64,000 bases of DNA from NCBI GenBank assembly GCA_965248905.1, contig CBDFKS010000007.1, forward strand, positions 1,116,001 to 1,180,000, given 5' to 3'. Shown piece after piece: positions 51,798 through 60,911 of the stretch; the stretch's first letter is position 1, and each line of letters begins with the position of its first letter. A program made the translations under genes and the position numbers. Below the pieces are notes generated by a model. The model saw nothing but the letters and a program-made list of their open reading frames with translations. It ran no database searches and had not been told where the DNA came from. The stretch is from CBDFKS01 sp965248905. Its GTDB lineage: Bacteria > Chloroflexota > Dehalococcoidia > Lucifugimonadales > JAGWBF01.

Positions 51798-54700
51798 ATG
51801 TTCAGGTCAGTGTCCAGCAAAGTCAGCTTTCCGGATGTAGAGAAGCAGATTCTCCAGTTCTGGAAAGACAAAGATATATACCACCGCACCGAGTCAGAAC
51901 GGGATGGGAAGCCCCTTTTCATGCTTTACGAGGGCCCTCCCACCGCTAATGGCAACCCTGGTATTCACCATGTGCTAGCGCGGGTCTACAAAGACATCAT
52001 ATGCCGCTACAAGACGATGAAGGGCTACCGGTGTCTTCGCAAAGGCGGATGGGACACCCATGGGTTACCGGTGGAGTTGGAGGTGGAGAGGGAGCTGGGC
52101 CTGAAATCCAAGCTGGATATTGAGAACTACGGTATCGAGAAGTTCAACCAGAAGTGCCGGGAAAGCGTCTTCCGCTACGTAACTGAGTGGGAGAATATGA
52201 CGGACCGCATCGGCTATTGGGTGGATATGGAACACCCCTATATCACTCTGGAGAACAGCTATATTGAGACAGGCTGGTGGATACTACGCCAGCTCTGGGA
52301 CAAAGGGCTGCTGTACCAGGACATAAAGGGTACTCCCCACTGCCCTCGTTGCGTCACCAGTCTGAGTTCCCACGAAGTGGCCCTGGGCTACCGGGAGAAC
52401 ACCCCCGACCCATCGGTTTATATAAAGTTTCCTGTTGAAGCCCTCACCCTGTCCTCCGGACATCCCTCTCCCAATGGGAGAGGGACCGAGGGTGAGGGCA
52501 ATATACCCACCTACTTCCTAGCCTGGACCACCACCCCGTGGACTCTCCCCGGTAACACAGGGCTTGCAGTGGCCGAGGACGCGGACTACGCCCTGGTCCA
52601 GGTAGGAGGAGAAGGCGGCTCTGAGCGGTTGATCATGGCCGACGCCCTTGTCGAACGGACTATCAAAGAGCCCTACGAAATAGTGACCACCTTCAAGGGC
52701 TCCAGCGTGGTTGGCCTCAGCTATGGAAGCCTATACAACCCCAAGGATTTTGGCGTTGAGATACGCCGCTTTAAACAGCAAGATATTGCCGGTGTTGGAA
52801 AGGCGAGTAGCCTCGAAGTCGTAGATGAATTCACGAATCGAGTCATTGCCGCCGAGTTCGTCTCCTTAGAGGACGGGACCGGCATCGTTCACATCGCTCC
52901 TGCCTTTGGCGACGAGGACCTGGGCGCTGGACGAGAGAACGGTCTTTGCTTCGTACAATCCGTGGACCTGCAAGGCAATATTACGGGCAGCTATCCATTC
53001 GCCGGCAAATTTGTGAAAGACTCCGATAACGATATCATGGCGGACCTCAAGGAGCGAGGCCTCCTCTACCACAGAGACGTGTACCACCACACCTACCCCT
53101 TCTGCTGGCGGTGCGACACACCCCTCCTCTACTACGCCAAGAACTCCTGGTACATTCGCACCACGGCGGTCAAAGAGCGGCTCATCAGCGGCAACCAGGA
53201 GATCTCCTGGCACCCGGAATATATCCAAGAAGGGCGATTCGGCGAGTGGCTCCGCAACAACGTGGACTGGGCCATATCACGAGAGCGGTATTGGGGGACT
53301 ACCATACCTCTCTGGAGATGTGAGTCCTGTAGCGAGTACCACTGCATAGGGAGCGTGGCCGAGCTGAAGGAGATGGCCCTACCTGCCCACAAGGCGATGG
53401 TGGATAATCTGGACCTCCATCGCCCCTACGTGGACGCCATCGCCATCCGGTGCCCGAAGTGTGAAGGCGAGATGCGTCGCATTCCCGAGGTTATGGACGC
53501 ATGGTTCGACTCAGGAGCCATGCCCTACGCCCAGTGGCATTACCCATTTGAGGGCCAGGACATGGTGCAAGAAGGGCGTTTCCCCGCCGACTACATCTGC
53601 GAAGCGGTGGACCAGACTCGAGGCTGGTTCTACACCCTCCACGCCTTGTCCACCCTCCTGATGGGACAGCCATCTTATCGCCACGTTATCTGCCTGGGAC
53701 TGATTCAGGATGCACGCGGCCAGAAAATGAGCAAACACCTGGGTAATGTGGTAGACCCCTGGACAGTGCTGGATTCCCAGGGCGCCGACGCCACCAGGTG
53801 GTACCTGTTCACCGCCTCTCAGCCGGGCGAGTCGAGGCGCTTCTCCCAGGACCTGGTCAACGAGGTGGTGCGACGGTTTGTGCTCACTCTCTGGAACGTG
53901 TACTCCTTTTTTACTACATACGCCTCAGTAGACAAGTTCCATCCGGACCAGGTGCCGGAAGGCTGGACGCCAACCGCGGAGCTGGACCGATGGCTTCTAT
54001 CGGAGCTCAACAACCTGATATCCCAGGTGGATAGGCAGCTCGACGGTTACAATCCCACCGACGCTGGCAGGCGAATCCAGGAGTTCGTGGACCGCCTCTC
54101 CAACTGGTACGTGCGCCGTAGTCGGCGCCGCTTCTGGAGAAGTGAGAACGACGAGGACAAGATTGCGGCCTATGCGACTCTCTATACCTGTCTGACCAAC
54201 CTATGCAAGCTTATAGCTCCCTTCATGCCTTTCCTGGCGGAAGAGATGTACCAGAATCTGGTACGGTCCGTGGACGGCACAGCCGAAGAGAGCGTACACC
54301 TAACCTCATTCCCCGAACCCTCCGGCGATGTGGTCGACCAAGAGCTGATGGACGCCACCCGTTTGGCCATGAAGATTTCCAGCATGGGACGGGGCGCCCG
54401 GTCACGGGGAAGCCTGAAGGTGCGACAGCCACTGAAGCGGGTGATGGTGAAGACAAGGAGTTCATCGGAGTCGAAGTATGTCTCGTTGGTTGGACCTCAG
54501 GTTATGGACGAGCTGAACATTAAAGAAACTCCCCACGTGGTGGAAGACTCATCAGAGCTGTACAAAAGGGCTGTCGAGAAAGCCAACGGCGAGGCCGAGG
54601 CGATCGTGGAAGTTTCCTGGAACAATGACATGGACGGCCACACTGATGAGGGACGCTGGTTCGTAGCGTTACAAGAGGGGTACATGGTTGCCATGGATGC

Positions 54701-54989
54701 CACCATTACACCGGAGCTGGCGGAAGAGGGATTGGCCCGCGAGCTCGTACATCGCATTCAGAACCTAAGACGTTCCTCAGGCTTCGAAGTCACCAACAGA
54801 ATCCTCACGTATTACCAAGGCCCCGGCAGAGTACACGACGTGATGACTAAGTTCGCCAACTATATCCAGGAAGAAACTCTATCGGAAAAATTGATTGAAG
54901 GCGAGCCAGTTGAAGGAGTAAGCTCGGACAAGCAGAAGCTGGATGGGATGGAAGTGACGTTAGGAGTGAAGCGGGTCTCTGATATTTAA
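51798..54989 (+). CDS. ileS: Isoleucyl-tRNA synthetase, with an in-frame repeat insert
   Basis: IleRS charges tRNA-Ile. The 1063-residue protein has HIGH as GNPGIHHVLARVYKD near residue 55, the class-Ia Rossmann core KGGWDTHGLPVELEVEREL, editing-domain segments TTPWTLPGNTGLAV and EDGTGIVHIAPAFGDEDLG, GWFYTLHALSTLLMG, KMSKS as GQKMSKHLGNVVDPW near 645, and anticodon-binding C-terminal domains (LRSSGFEVTNRI). Length and layout suit the type-2 (eukaryote-like) group. Within the editing domain at about residue 215 lies ALTLSSGHPSPNGRGTEGEG, 20 codons made by the repeat at 52440-52499. Confidence 0.95.
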   Translation: MFRSVSSKVSFPDVEKQILQFWKDKDIYHRTESERDGKPLFMLYEGPPTANGNPGIHHVLARVYKDIICRYKTMKGYRCLRKGGWDTHGLPVELEVERELGLKSKLDIENYGIEKFNQKCRESVFRYVTEWENMTDRIGYWVDMEHPYITLENSYIETGWWILRQLWDKGLLYQDIKGTPHCPRCVTSLSSHEVALGYRENTPDPSVYIKFPVEALTLSSGHPSPNGRGTEGEGNIPTYFLAWTTTPWTLPGNTGLAVAEDADYALVQVGGEGGSERLIMADALVERTIKEPYEIVTTFKGSSVVGLSYGSLYNPKDFGVEIRRFKQQDIAGVGKASSLEVVDEFTNRVIAAEFVSLEDGTGIVHIAPAFGDEDLGAGRENGLCFVQSVDLQGNITGSYPFAGKFVKDSDNDIMADLKERGLLYHRDVYHHTYPFCWRCDTPLLYYAKNSWYIRTTAVKERLISGNQEISWHPEYIQEGRFGEWLRNNVDWAISRERYWGTTIPLWRCESCSEYHCIGSVAELKEMALPAHKAMVDNLDLHRPYVDAIAIRCPKCEGEMRRIPEVMDAWFDSGAMPYAQWHYPFEGQDMVQEGRFPADYICEAVDQTRGWFYTLHALSTLLMGQPSYRHVICLGLIQDARGQKMSKHLGNVVDPWTVLDSQGADATRWYLFTASQPGESRRFSQDLVNEVVRRFVLTLWNVYSFFTTYASVDKFHPDQVPEGWTPTAELDRWLLSELNNLISQVDRQLDGYNPTDAGRRIQEFVDRLSNWYVRRSRRRFWRSENDEDKIAAYATLYTCLTNLCKLIAPFMPFLAEEMYQNLVRSVDGTAEESVHLTSFPEPSGDVVDQELMDATRLAMKISSMGRGARSRGSLKVRQPLKRVMVKTRSSSESKYVSLVGPQVMDELNIKETPHVVEDSSELYKRAVEKANGEAEAIVEVSWNNDMDGHTDEGRWFVALQEGYMVAMDATITPELAEEGLARELVHRIQNLRRSSGFEVTNRILTYYQGPGRVHDVMTKFANYIQEETLSEKLIEGEPVEGVSSDKQKLDGMEVTLGVKRVSDI
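52440..52499. repeat. Palindromic repeat inside ileS, in frame
   Basis: 60 bp (20 codons) opening GCCCTCACCCT and closing GGGTGAGGGC, with inner CCCTCTCCCAATGGGAGAGGG. It is nearly the same as the intergenic copy at 8360-8431. Confidence 0.85.
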
Positions 54990-55021
54990 CAGCGATTGGG
55001 ACCTGTTGATGGGGGGAGCAG

Positions 55022-55369
55022 TTGGCCGTAAAAGTGTTTATAGAGAGGCGAGTCAAAGCGGGGTTCGAAAATGCAGTGTGGGAGATGCTGCGGGACCTGA
55101 GAAGTGAAGCGGTCAGGCAACGGGGCTACATGTATGGGGAGACCTGGCGCTCCTTGGAGGACCCTAAAATCTTCATTGTGGTGAGTGTGTGGGGGACTCG
55201 GCAGCATTGGGAACGATGGGTTAATGACGAGTTTCGCATGAAGCTTGACGAGCGGATCAACAAGATGCTCCGCAGGCCCAGTACAGCGCGGCTGTTTGAG
55301 GAGGTGAGCACCTTACCGCCCGAACTGGAACGCGCTAACGGCAGGAGCAGCAATCGGCCAAGCCGCTAG
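55022..55369 (+). CDS. Antibiotic biosynthesis monooxygenase (ABM)-like small protein
   Basis: The 115-residue protein has the ferredoxin-like ABM pattern: VKVFIERRVKAGFENAVWEMLRDLRSEAVRQRGYMYGETWRSLEDPKIFIVVSVWGTRQHWERWVNDE. The Y-M-Y-G-E...FIVVSVW order is typical of ABM domains, which act as small oxygenases, haem-degrading enzymes or dimeric binders. TTG at 55022 is preceded by GGGGGGAGC. It lies 32 nt after ileS. Function unknown. Confidence 0.7.
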   Translation: MAVKVFIERRVKAGFENAVWEMLRDLRSEAVRQRGYMYGETWRSLEDPKIFIVVSVWGTRQHWERWVNDEFRMKLDERINKMLRRPSTARLFEEVSTLPPELERANGRSSNRPSR

Positions 55370-55412
55370 TCCAGTCGGTCGGGAACTCTTCAGGTCGTCT
55401 AGCCAAATTCTC

Positions 55413-55868
55413 TCACCGGTCTTGGACAGGCAATTCAACTATCTCGATCCAGTATTTACCCACACCCCTTAGGACATCTACCAGCGATTGGAAGCTTACC
55501 GGCTTTGTTATAAACCCGCTCACGCCCAGAGCATAGCTTCTGATGATGTCTTCGTCCACCTTGGAACTGGTCAAAACCACGATCGGGATGGGCTGAAGAG
55601 CTGGGTCTGACTTTATCTCTTTCAGGGCCTCTAGGCCATCTTTCTTGGGCATATTCAAGTCCAGCATGATCAATCCCGGACGGGGTGAAATAGCAGGATC
55701 AACATAGGAACCGCGTCTCTGCAGATAGTCCATAAGCTGCTCTCCGTCGTCGACGAAACGCAGGTCATTAACCACTCGGCTTGCCGCCCACGCGTCTCTA
55801 ATCAGCATCTGGTCTTCGTGGTCGTCGTCCGCGATAAGAATAGTAACGGGATTACTGACCATGCTCAC
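55413..55868 (-). CDS. Response regulator receiver protein (Rcp1-like)
   Basis: A single receiver domain of 151 residues with no output domain: VTILIADDDHEDQMLI (acidic pocket), PGLIMLDLNMPKKDGLEALKEIK (phospho-Asp near residue 69), PIVVLTSSKVDEDIIRSY (Thr/Ser switch) and GFITKPVSFQSLVDVL (Lys). It resembles Rcp1-type regulators that work with phytochrome-like kinases. It starts 4 nt inside the kinase's stop (overlap 55865-55868), so they are a cognate pair. Confidence 0.9.
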   Translation of the reverse strand: MSMVSNPVTILIADDDHEDQMLIRDAWAASRVVNDLRFVDDGEQLMDYLQRRGSYVDPAISPRPGLIMLDLNMPKKDGLEALKEIKSDPALQPIPIVVLTSSKVDEDIIRSYALGVSGFITKPVSFQSLVDVLRGVGKYWIEIVELPVQDR

Positions 55869-57220
55869 TGGGCGACCTCGGTGACAGCGTGTTTAACTGG
55901 AAGGATAACTATGAATGTAGACCCCTCTCCTGGTCTGCTCCTCGCGGTAATACTCCCACCATGACGCTGGACAATCTTCTGGCAGATTGCCAGGCCGATG
56001 CCTGTCCCTCCGTACTCACCACGGCCGTGGAGACGCTGAAACACTGTGAATATCCTGTCCAGATAACGCTCTTCAAACCCGATCCCGTTGTCTTCCACCA
56101 TAAGCTGGCAAAATTCATCGGTTTGAGAAGCGCCGTCAGAACATAACTCTTGACTCGTCAAACGTTCGCAGCTGATCTTGATCAGTGGTGACACCTCTTT
56201 ACGATGGAATTTTATGGCGTTGCTGACCAGATTCTGAAGTAGCTGCCTTATCTGTGTCGGGTCGGCGTCAATCACCTGCAGATCGCTGAAGTCTACACGA
56301 GCGTTTTCCTGTTCCATCCACGGTTCCAGATCCGAGACCACCTCTTGTGCCACCTTATGGAGGTCTACTTGTACGAAGGGCTGGCCCTTGCTGGTAACCC
56401 GGGACAACGTAAGCAGGTCAGTGATCAGCACCTTCATCCGGCCGGACGCGTCCTGCATTCGGTTCAGATAATCAAGTGCTCGGTCGTTCAGTAAGTCTCC
56501 ACTGGTCTCGGCCAACCGGTCCCCGAATGCCTGAATCTTTCGGAGGGGCTCCTGTAGGTCGTGGGAGGCCACATAAGCAAATTGTTCCAGCTCGGAATTG
56601 GAGCGAGACAGCTCTTGAGTCTGACGTTCCAGGGTCTCCTCCGCCTGCCTCCGCTCGCTGATGTCGGTTATAACGGCTATACCACCTTTGAGGGCTCCCT
56701 CTTTGTCTTTCAACGGCTTGGCGGAAACACTGATCCACATCCTCGTTCCCACCGTTGGTCGACAAACATACACCTCTTCCCCATAGACTGCCTCGCCCCG
56801 TGTAGCCCGTTCCATTGGTAGCTCTCCCGGAGGGTAAGGCGTCGTCGTATCGGAAAGGAAAAAGCTATATCCATATTTTTCGGAATAGGCAGCATAGGAC
56901 GCGGATGTGGGATGAATACCAAAGATCTGCTCGGTTGCCGAGTTAGAGAACAGAATGTTGCCCTCTTCATCGGCGACGACTACTCCATCACCCATGCTCT
57001 CTAGAATGGATTGTAGCAACCAGTACTGGTCTTGAATGAAATCAGTAGAGTCCCTTAAGTCGCGGAGACGGGTCTCTAAAACATTATGGTGCGATCTGGC
57101 TGCCTGGGCTTCCCGTCTCTCCTGATTGACCCTCGCATCCAGCTCGGACACACGCCTTCTAAGCCTCGCTAGCTCTTCTTCTACTCGGTCTGTCCTCAGC
57201 TTTCCTCTAGTTTCACGCAC
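55865..57220 (-). CDS. PAS-domain sensor histidine kinase
   Basis: The 451-residue protein has an N-terminal coiled coil (EEELARLRRRVSELDARVNQE), one PAS domain near residues 70-190 (ILESMGDGVVVADEEGNILFSNSATEQIFG), a HisKA domain with LEQFAYVASHDLQEPLRKI holding the phospho-His near 222, and an HATPase with LVSNAIKFHRKE, LMVEDNGIGFEERYLDRIF and GGTGIGLAICQKIVQRHGGS. No transmembrane segment is present, so it is a cytosolic sensor. Its partner response regulator overlaps its 3' end. The signal sensed is unknown. Confidence 0.92.
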   Translation of the reverse strand: MRETRGKLRTDRVEEELARLRRRVSELDARVNQERREAQAARSHHNVLETRLRDLRDSTDFIQDQYWLLQSILESMGDGVVVADEEGNILFSNSATEQIFGIHPTSASYAAYSEKYGYSFFLSDTTTPYPPGELPMERATRGEAVYGEEVYVCRPTVGTRMWISVSAKPLKDKEGALKGGIAVITDISERRQAEETLERQTQELSRSNSELEQFAYVASHDLQEPLRKIQAFGDRLAETSGDLLNDRALDYLNRMQDASGRMKVLITDLLTLSRVTSKGQPFVQVDLHKVAQEVVSDLEPWMEQENARVDFSDLQVIDADPTQIRQLLQNLVSNAIKFHRKEVSPLIKISCERLTSQELCSDGASQTDEFCQLMVEDNGIGFEERYLDRIFTVFQRLHGRGEYGGTGIGLAICQKIVQRHGGSITARSRPGEGSTFIVILPVKHAVTEVAQ

Positions 57221-57232
57221 CGATACACCGCC

Positions 57233-57721
57233 CTAACTACCGTTGCCGGGTTCCGCCACTATTTGTTGTGCTAAATAGTTAGCGTCTCCAACTTGCTCGA
57301 TTAAGCCTAGCTGGGCATCAAGCCAACTTTCGGACTCTTCCGATCCCTCTAGTAGCTGCTCCAGAAGCTCCCGAGTACCATTGTCACCAAGATTTCTACA
57401 AAGCTCGATGCCCTGGTTTAGCTTCATTATGCTGGACCGTTCGAGCTCTAACCCGATGCTGAGCTGCTCAGGCACTGTTTCTCCGATGCTTACGCTTCCC
57501 AATCTCTGGAGATTGGGATAACCCTCAAGGTTCAAGATACGCTCAATGAGGCTGTCGGCGTGCCGCATCTCATCCATCGATTCTTCCCTTAGCTTGTGCC
57601 ACAACCGGTCGTAGCCCCAATTCTCGCACATGCGGGCGTGGAGGAAATACACGTTAATGGCAGTCAGCTCCGCCGTCAGGACCTCGTTTAATAGATCAAT
57701 AACTTCTTCGTGTCCCTTCAT
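57233..57721 (-). CDS. Bacterioferritin-like protein with altered ferroxidase ligands
   Basis: The 162-residue protein begins at ATG 57721 (MKGHEEVIDLLNEVLTAELT); the frame extends upstream but the family start is here. It keeps REESMDEMRHADSLIERIL with the E-x-x-H pair and Met52-type haem ligand (EMRH), and the four-helix ferritin layout. At the C-terminal site, where bacterioferritins have E-x-x-H (DEEGHIDWLE), the protein reads SEESESWLD, so Glu127 and His130 seem replaced by Ser. This suggests a haem-binding, poorly ferroxidase-active subunit. Adjacent to a Bfd-like protein. Confidence 0.85.
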   Translation of the reverse strand: MKGHEEVIDLLNEVLTAELTAINVYFLHARMCENWGYDRLWHKLREESMDEMRHADSLIERILNLEGYPNLQRLGSVSIGETVPEQLSIGLELERSSIMKLNQGIELCRNLGDNGTRELLEQLLEGSEESESWLDAQLGLIEQVGDANYLAQQIVAEPGNGS

Positions 57722-57962
57722 TTTTCCTCCTAAACTTTCCAAGGCCAAAAGGCATCGATTTTGTCTGAAGATCTTGCTGGTTGCCAGTTTTGTCGGTACC
57801 CCGACTTATTTTCTTAATCATTCTCACAATTGCTTCGTGACATCCGCCACATCCCCAGCCGGCACCGCAAGCATCCCCGACAGCTTCAACATCTCGGGCT
57901 CCAAGTTCGATGGTCAAGCGAATTTCTCTGTCCGAGATTCTAAAGCAATGACAAATGATCAA
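57696..57962 (-). CDS. Bfd-like [2Fe-2S] ferredoxin
   Basis: The 88-residue protein opens MIICHCFRISDREIRL and has DACGAGWGCGGCHEAI near residue 30, giving the C-x-C...C-x2-C ligand set of bacterioferritin-associated ferredoxin (Bfd), which mobilises iron from Bfr. The C-terminal ~40 residues are basic and unrelated to the fold. Its stop overlaps the downstream Bfr start region by 26 nt. The pairing with the Bfr-like gene supports the function. Confidence 0.82.
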   Translation of the reverse strand: MIICHCFRISDREIRLTIELGARDVEAVGDACGAGWGCGGCHEAIVRMIKKISRGTDKTGNQQDLQTKSMPFGLGKFRRKNEGTRRSY

Positions 57963-58063
57963 TTGGGCAGGGACCCCCTATTTGCACCGAGAGACTGTAC
58001 TTCTGATTTTTGTCCCTAATTCAGGTTACGGTTAACCGTCAGTACCGCCCTGTATGCTCCGAT

Positions 58064-58924
58064 CTAGTCCGTTTGCTGCTGACCGCCGGAACTTGTAGCG
58101 GCCGGTTGAATACCCATGGAAAGATCGCGGTAGAAAGCAACCAGATTGCTCAAAAGCTCTATGATCAAGAGGCGGCTTTCGCGAATGTAGGCCTGAGCCA
58201 TTTGAGGCTTGGCATCTCTGATTTTTTTCTTGAAAGCGTCAGCGTGGATTGCCACCACATCACTGGGCCCCACATTCAAGGCGCCGAGTTGCTGCCCTAT
58301 TTCGCCAAGCTCTCGACGGACATCGTAACCTTCGTCAGATCGCTCTCCCTCTAACACTACCTCCAGCAGATTCCAATAACGACCTACCAACTCTCCGAAA
58401 ATATCGGGCAGTACCTCGCTCAACGGTGCGTTGCCTACGAGTTGAGACGCAACCTCGGCCGCCTGGGGTCGAGAAAGCTGCTCCAAGGAACGCACTTCGA
58501 GCTCCCGTTCCCGCTGCTCGATCTCCATGAGCAAGCGTCGGCGTTCCAGGGCGTATCGAATGGAACGTTCCAAGATAGTCGAATCGACTCTGTCTTTGAC
58601 TAGATAATCGTCCGCTCCGGCATTCATAGCTTCGATGTCCACCGCACGATCGCCTTGTCCGGTCAAAAGGATCATGGGCGCCTTACAGCCATTAGTAATC
58701 GCTTGCTTTAGTAGCTCGAGTCCATCCCGCTGACCGAGGCGGTAGTCGAGCAGGTAAACTTCGTGCTGCTCCTTCTCAATGGTTGCCAGGCCGGCCTCAT
58801 AGCTGGATTCCCAATCCAGGTTAACATCCAGTCCTACGATCTCGGAGAGAAGGTCGCGAACAATGACATGGTCATCAGGGTCGTCATCAACCAGAAGTAC
58901 ATCCAGTCTACGGTTTTGCATCAT
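58064..58924 (-). CDS. Response regulator with C-terminal helical (RsbRD/sensor-like) domain
   Basis: The 286-residue protein has a receiver domain: LDVLLVDDDPDDHVIV, EVYLLDYRLGQRDGLELL with the phospho-Asp near residue 60, PMILLTGQGDRAVDIEAM and DDYLVKDRVDSTILERSI. A coiled-coil segment (ALERRRLLMEIEQRERELE) and a ~110-residue helical domain (YWNLLEVVLEGERSDEGYDVRRELGEIGQQLGAL..., RESRLLIIELLSNLVAFYRDL) follow, which resembles RsbU/RsbR-type stress-response sensing domains. It likely receives phosphate from a kinase such as the neighbouring one. Output is unknown. Confidence 0.85.
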   Translation of the reverse strand: MMQNRRLDVLLVDDDPDDHVIVRDLLSEIVGLDVNLDWESSYEAGLATIEKEQHEVYLLDYRLGQRDGLELLKQAITNGCKAPMILLTGQGDRAVDIEAMNAGADDYLVKDRVDSTILERSIRYALERRRLLMEIEQRERELEVRSLEQLSRPQAAEVASQLVGNAPLSEVLPDIFGELVGRYWNLLEVVLEGERSDEGYDVRRELGEIGQQLGALNVGPSDVVAIHADAFKKKIRDAKPQMAQAYIRESRLLIIELLSNLVAFYRDLSMGIQPAATSSGGQQQTD

Positions 58925-59239
58925 CCAACCTCGATCCTAACACAGGCGGTCGCGCGACAAACCAAACCTTAATTCGCTGCATGCCTGTTAAACTATGTCT
59001 CCCTCGTCCGACGCCACAGGCCTGGCGAGTGACACCGACACAAAACGAGTGTACTTCTGCGCCATACAGCTGTCAATCTTGGGTACTTCTACATAATAAA
59101 AGACCAGGTACGTCACTTCTTCGTACCTGGTCGAGTTACCTAACTGTTAGCCCCGCACGCCCAACATTCTTATTGGAGGAGCCGTCTTCATTGTATATGG
59201 AGATCTGGCTATATCATCATAGACAACGCGGAGCCGCTA
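58925..59239. other. Intergenic region before IS630 copy 3
   Basis: It holds the hairpin at 59095-59131 and no gene. Frames on both strands are short and carry no ribosome-binding site. Confidence 0.5.
59095..59131 (-). terminator. Rho-independent terminator-like hairpin, orphan
   Basis: ACCAGGTACG (59103-59112) pairs with CGTACCTGGT (59122-59131). The minus strand then shows CTTTTATT, so it would stop transcription coming from the right, where the host gene may have been removed by the IS630 insertion. Confidence 0.65.
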
Positions 59240-59252
59240 GTACTCAGTCAAC

Positions 59253-59900
59253 CTAATTGTTGGCAGGATAGAGATGGTGAAGCTTGACTCGGGCGTCCAC
59301 AGTGGAGAATCTCCAGTCAATGGTTGCTCCGGCTTGGTTTCGTTCTGCCTCCAGGGCCGCGATCTCGCCACTCAAAGTCTCTTCATCGGCAATACGCCGG
59401 CGCAGGACTCGCCTGGCCAAGACACTGAACTCGATCTCTGCCATGTTGAGCCAACTACCGTGCTTGGGAGTGTAGTGAAACTCCAAGCGTTTGCGTATTC
59501 GCCTAGCCTCCTTGGGCTCGAAGGTTTCGTAGAGGGAAGCTGGTTTGTGGGTGTTGAGGTTGTCCAGCACCACCCGGATCTTCTCGGACGCTGGGTAAGC
59601 TTCATCGGCCAGCCACCGCATCTGCTTAGCGAAGTCCACCATGGTACGACGTTCGGTCACTGCCACATGCCTCCAGCCCGCCAGGGGCTCGCACAGCATG
59701 AACAGGTTTCGGGTGCCATTGCGCTGGTACTCGTAATCGTATCGCTCCCGTCGTGCCGGCTTGGGCGGGATCGGAGACCTCTTTTCCGCCAGCAACTGCT
59801 TGGAGGTCTCGTCGAAACAGACCACCGGGCGCTCTGGGTCATAGGGTTCCGCGTAAAGGTCCAGCACATCCTCCATACACGCCACAAACTCGGCGCTCAC
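59253..59900 (-). CDS. IS630 transposase ORF B (DDE catalytic part), copy 3
   Basis: Same 215-residue product as in copy 2, with CFDETSK, VLDNLNTH and MAEIEFSVL as catalytic acidic residues. Intact and, with ORF A, able to encode an active transposase. Confidence 0.9.
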   Translation of the reverse strand: MSAEFVACMEDVLDLYAEPYDPERPVVCFDETSKQLLAEKRSPIPPKPARRERYDYEYQRNGTRNLFMLCEPLAGWRHVAVTERRTMVDFAKQMRWLADEAYPASEKIRVVLDNLNTHKPASLYETFEPKEARRIRKRLEFHYTPKHGSWLNMAEIEFSVLARRVLRRRIADEETLSGEIAALEAERNQAGATIDWRFSTVDARVKLHHLYPANN

Positions 59901-60376
59901 CTGGGGAATACACCACTCCTTCTTCTGCCACGGCTTGAGACTGTTTTTTTCAACCGCTTGCGAATTCCCTCGTGGGACATGGAGGGCGCCAGCCCCAACT
60001 CCACCACCTTGTTTGCCAGGAGCCGCAGGGTCCAGTGGTCATGGCCTGGGGGGGCCTCGCTGCACGCCAGGGCAATCAGGTGCGCTTCCCCCCGCTCATC
60101 CAGTTTGGTCGGATGTCCTGGCCGAGGATCTTCCTCCAAGGCCCGCTTCAGTCCTCCCTCCAGGTACCGCCGCTTGGTACGGCACACCGTACCCGCAGAC
60201 GTGTCCAGCGCCTCCACGATGCGCATCACCCCCCAGCCCGTATCTGCCTTTAGCAGAATACGGGCCCGGGCAACCTTTCGCGCTGGGCTCTTTCCCCCGC
60301 GAATCAGTCGTTCCAACTGGTCTCGTTCTTCCCTTTCCAACCGGACCACATACCGTTCTCGTCCCATGGCTGCCAC
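59897..60376 (-). CDS. IS630 transposase ORF A (HTH part), copy 3
   Basis: Same 159-residue N-terminal part as in copies 1 and 2. The T7 run at 59944-59950 (A7 in coding sense) is the likely point of frameshifting into ORF B. Confidence 0.88.
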   Translation of the reverse strand: MAAMGRERYVVRLEREERDQLERLIRGGKSPARKVARARILLKADTGWGVMRIVEALDTSAGTVCRTKRRYLEGGLKRALEEDPRPGHPTKLDERGEAHLIALACSEAPPGHDHWTLRLLANKVVELGLAPSMSHEGIRKRLKKTVSSRGRRRSGVFPR

Positions 60377-60462
60377 CCTCCTACGTCAACACTCCTAAAA
60401 AAGGGTAGCAACCTTAGACGTTTTCTTAAACAATTACCAAAACCGAGTTGACTGAGTACTAG

Positions 60463-60876
60463 GGTCCGTTCCTCCACCAACTCCAAAAACGTCATCTAAT
60501 CGCCCACATCGGAGCCAGCGGAGGCGAGACAAGGGTACTTCCATACATGATTCCATTCAAACAGTCGAATCATGGCTACCCCCTTTCCCATTGGCGCTTT
60601 AAATATGGGACTCAACTGTCCCTTTGGTCGGCTCCGAGTAACCCTGCTCTACCGGCCACTCCCTTCAAGCCCATTATAGGCCGGGATTTTAGCCTTTGGG
60701 GTCGACCTTCACCTCAACTTCTCGAGGTTAGCTGGTTACCCTTCCGGTGTGTCCCGGAAGCGGCCTTTTATCAGGGTTACCTGAAGCCTATTCGTAATAT
60801 ATCACATTAATCTAGCGTTGTAAATGTTATTCATATTGGGATTTATTTCACATAGGTTGTTATATTCTCCACAATG
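60463..60876. other. Long non-coding stretch with hairpins
   Basis: Strong hairpins such as CTTCCGG-TGTGTC-CCGGAAG (near 60740) and GGGAC-TCAACT-GTCCC (near 60607) occur, but no open frame is gene-like. The plus-strand frame at 60547 is proline/tryptophan rich without family features. It does not match tmRNA, RNase P RNA or SRP RNA signatures that I know. Confidence 0.4.
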
Positions 60877-60905
60877 TTGACGATTATCGGAAATCTATGT
60901 ATACT
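60877..60905 (+). promoter_or_regulatory. Sigma-70-type promoter of the candidate small RNA
   Basis: TTGACG (60877-60882) and TATACT (60900-60905) are separated by exactly 17 nt. Predicted start is near 60912. Confidence 0.7.
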
Positions 60906-60911
60906 ACACCA

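Larger units (their letters stand above)
59240..60459 (-). mobile_element. IS630-family element, copy 3 (intact)
   Basis: 1220 bp with ends GTACTCAGTCAAC...GTTGACTGAGTAC, flanked by TA duplicates (59238-59239, 60460-60461). Base for base it appears the same as copy 2, which suggests recent transposition. It lies in an intergenic region, about 315 bp from the response regulator gene. Confidence 0.96.

Noticed and set aside
60304..60495. Minus-strand frame MTFLELVEERTL joining the IS630 end
   Set aside because: The start resembles nitroreductase-like N-termini, but removing the IS gives a stop after six more codons and no homology.
60547..60810. 87-codon plus-strand frame after IS630 copy 3
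   Set aside because: Composition (many Pro, Trp, Ser) and lack of a ribosome-binding site argue against coding; the region has RNA-like hairpins instead.
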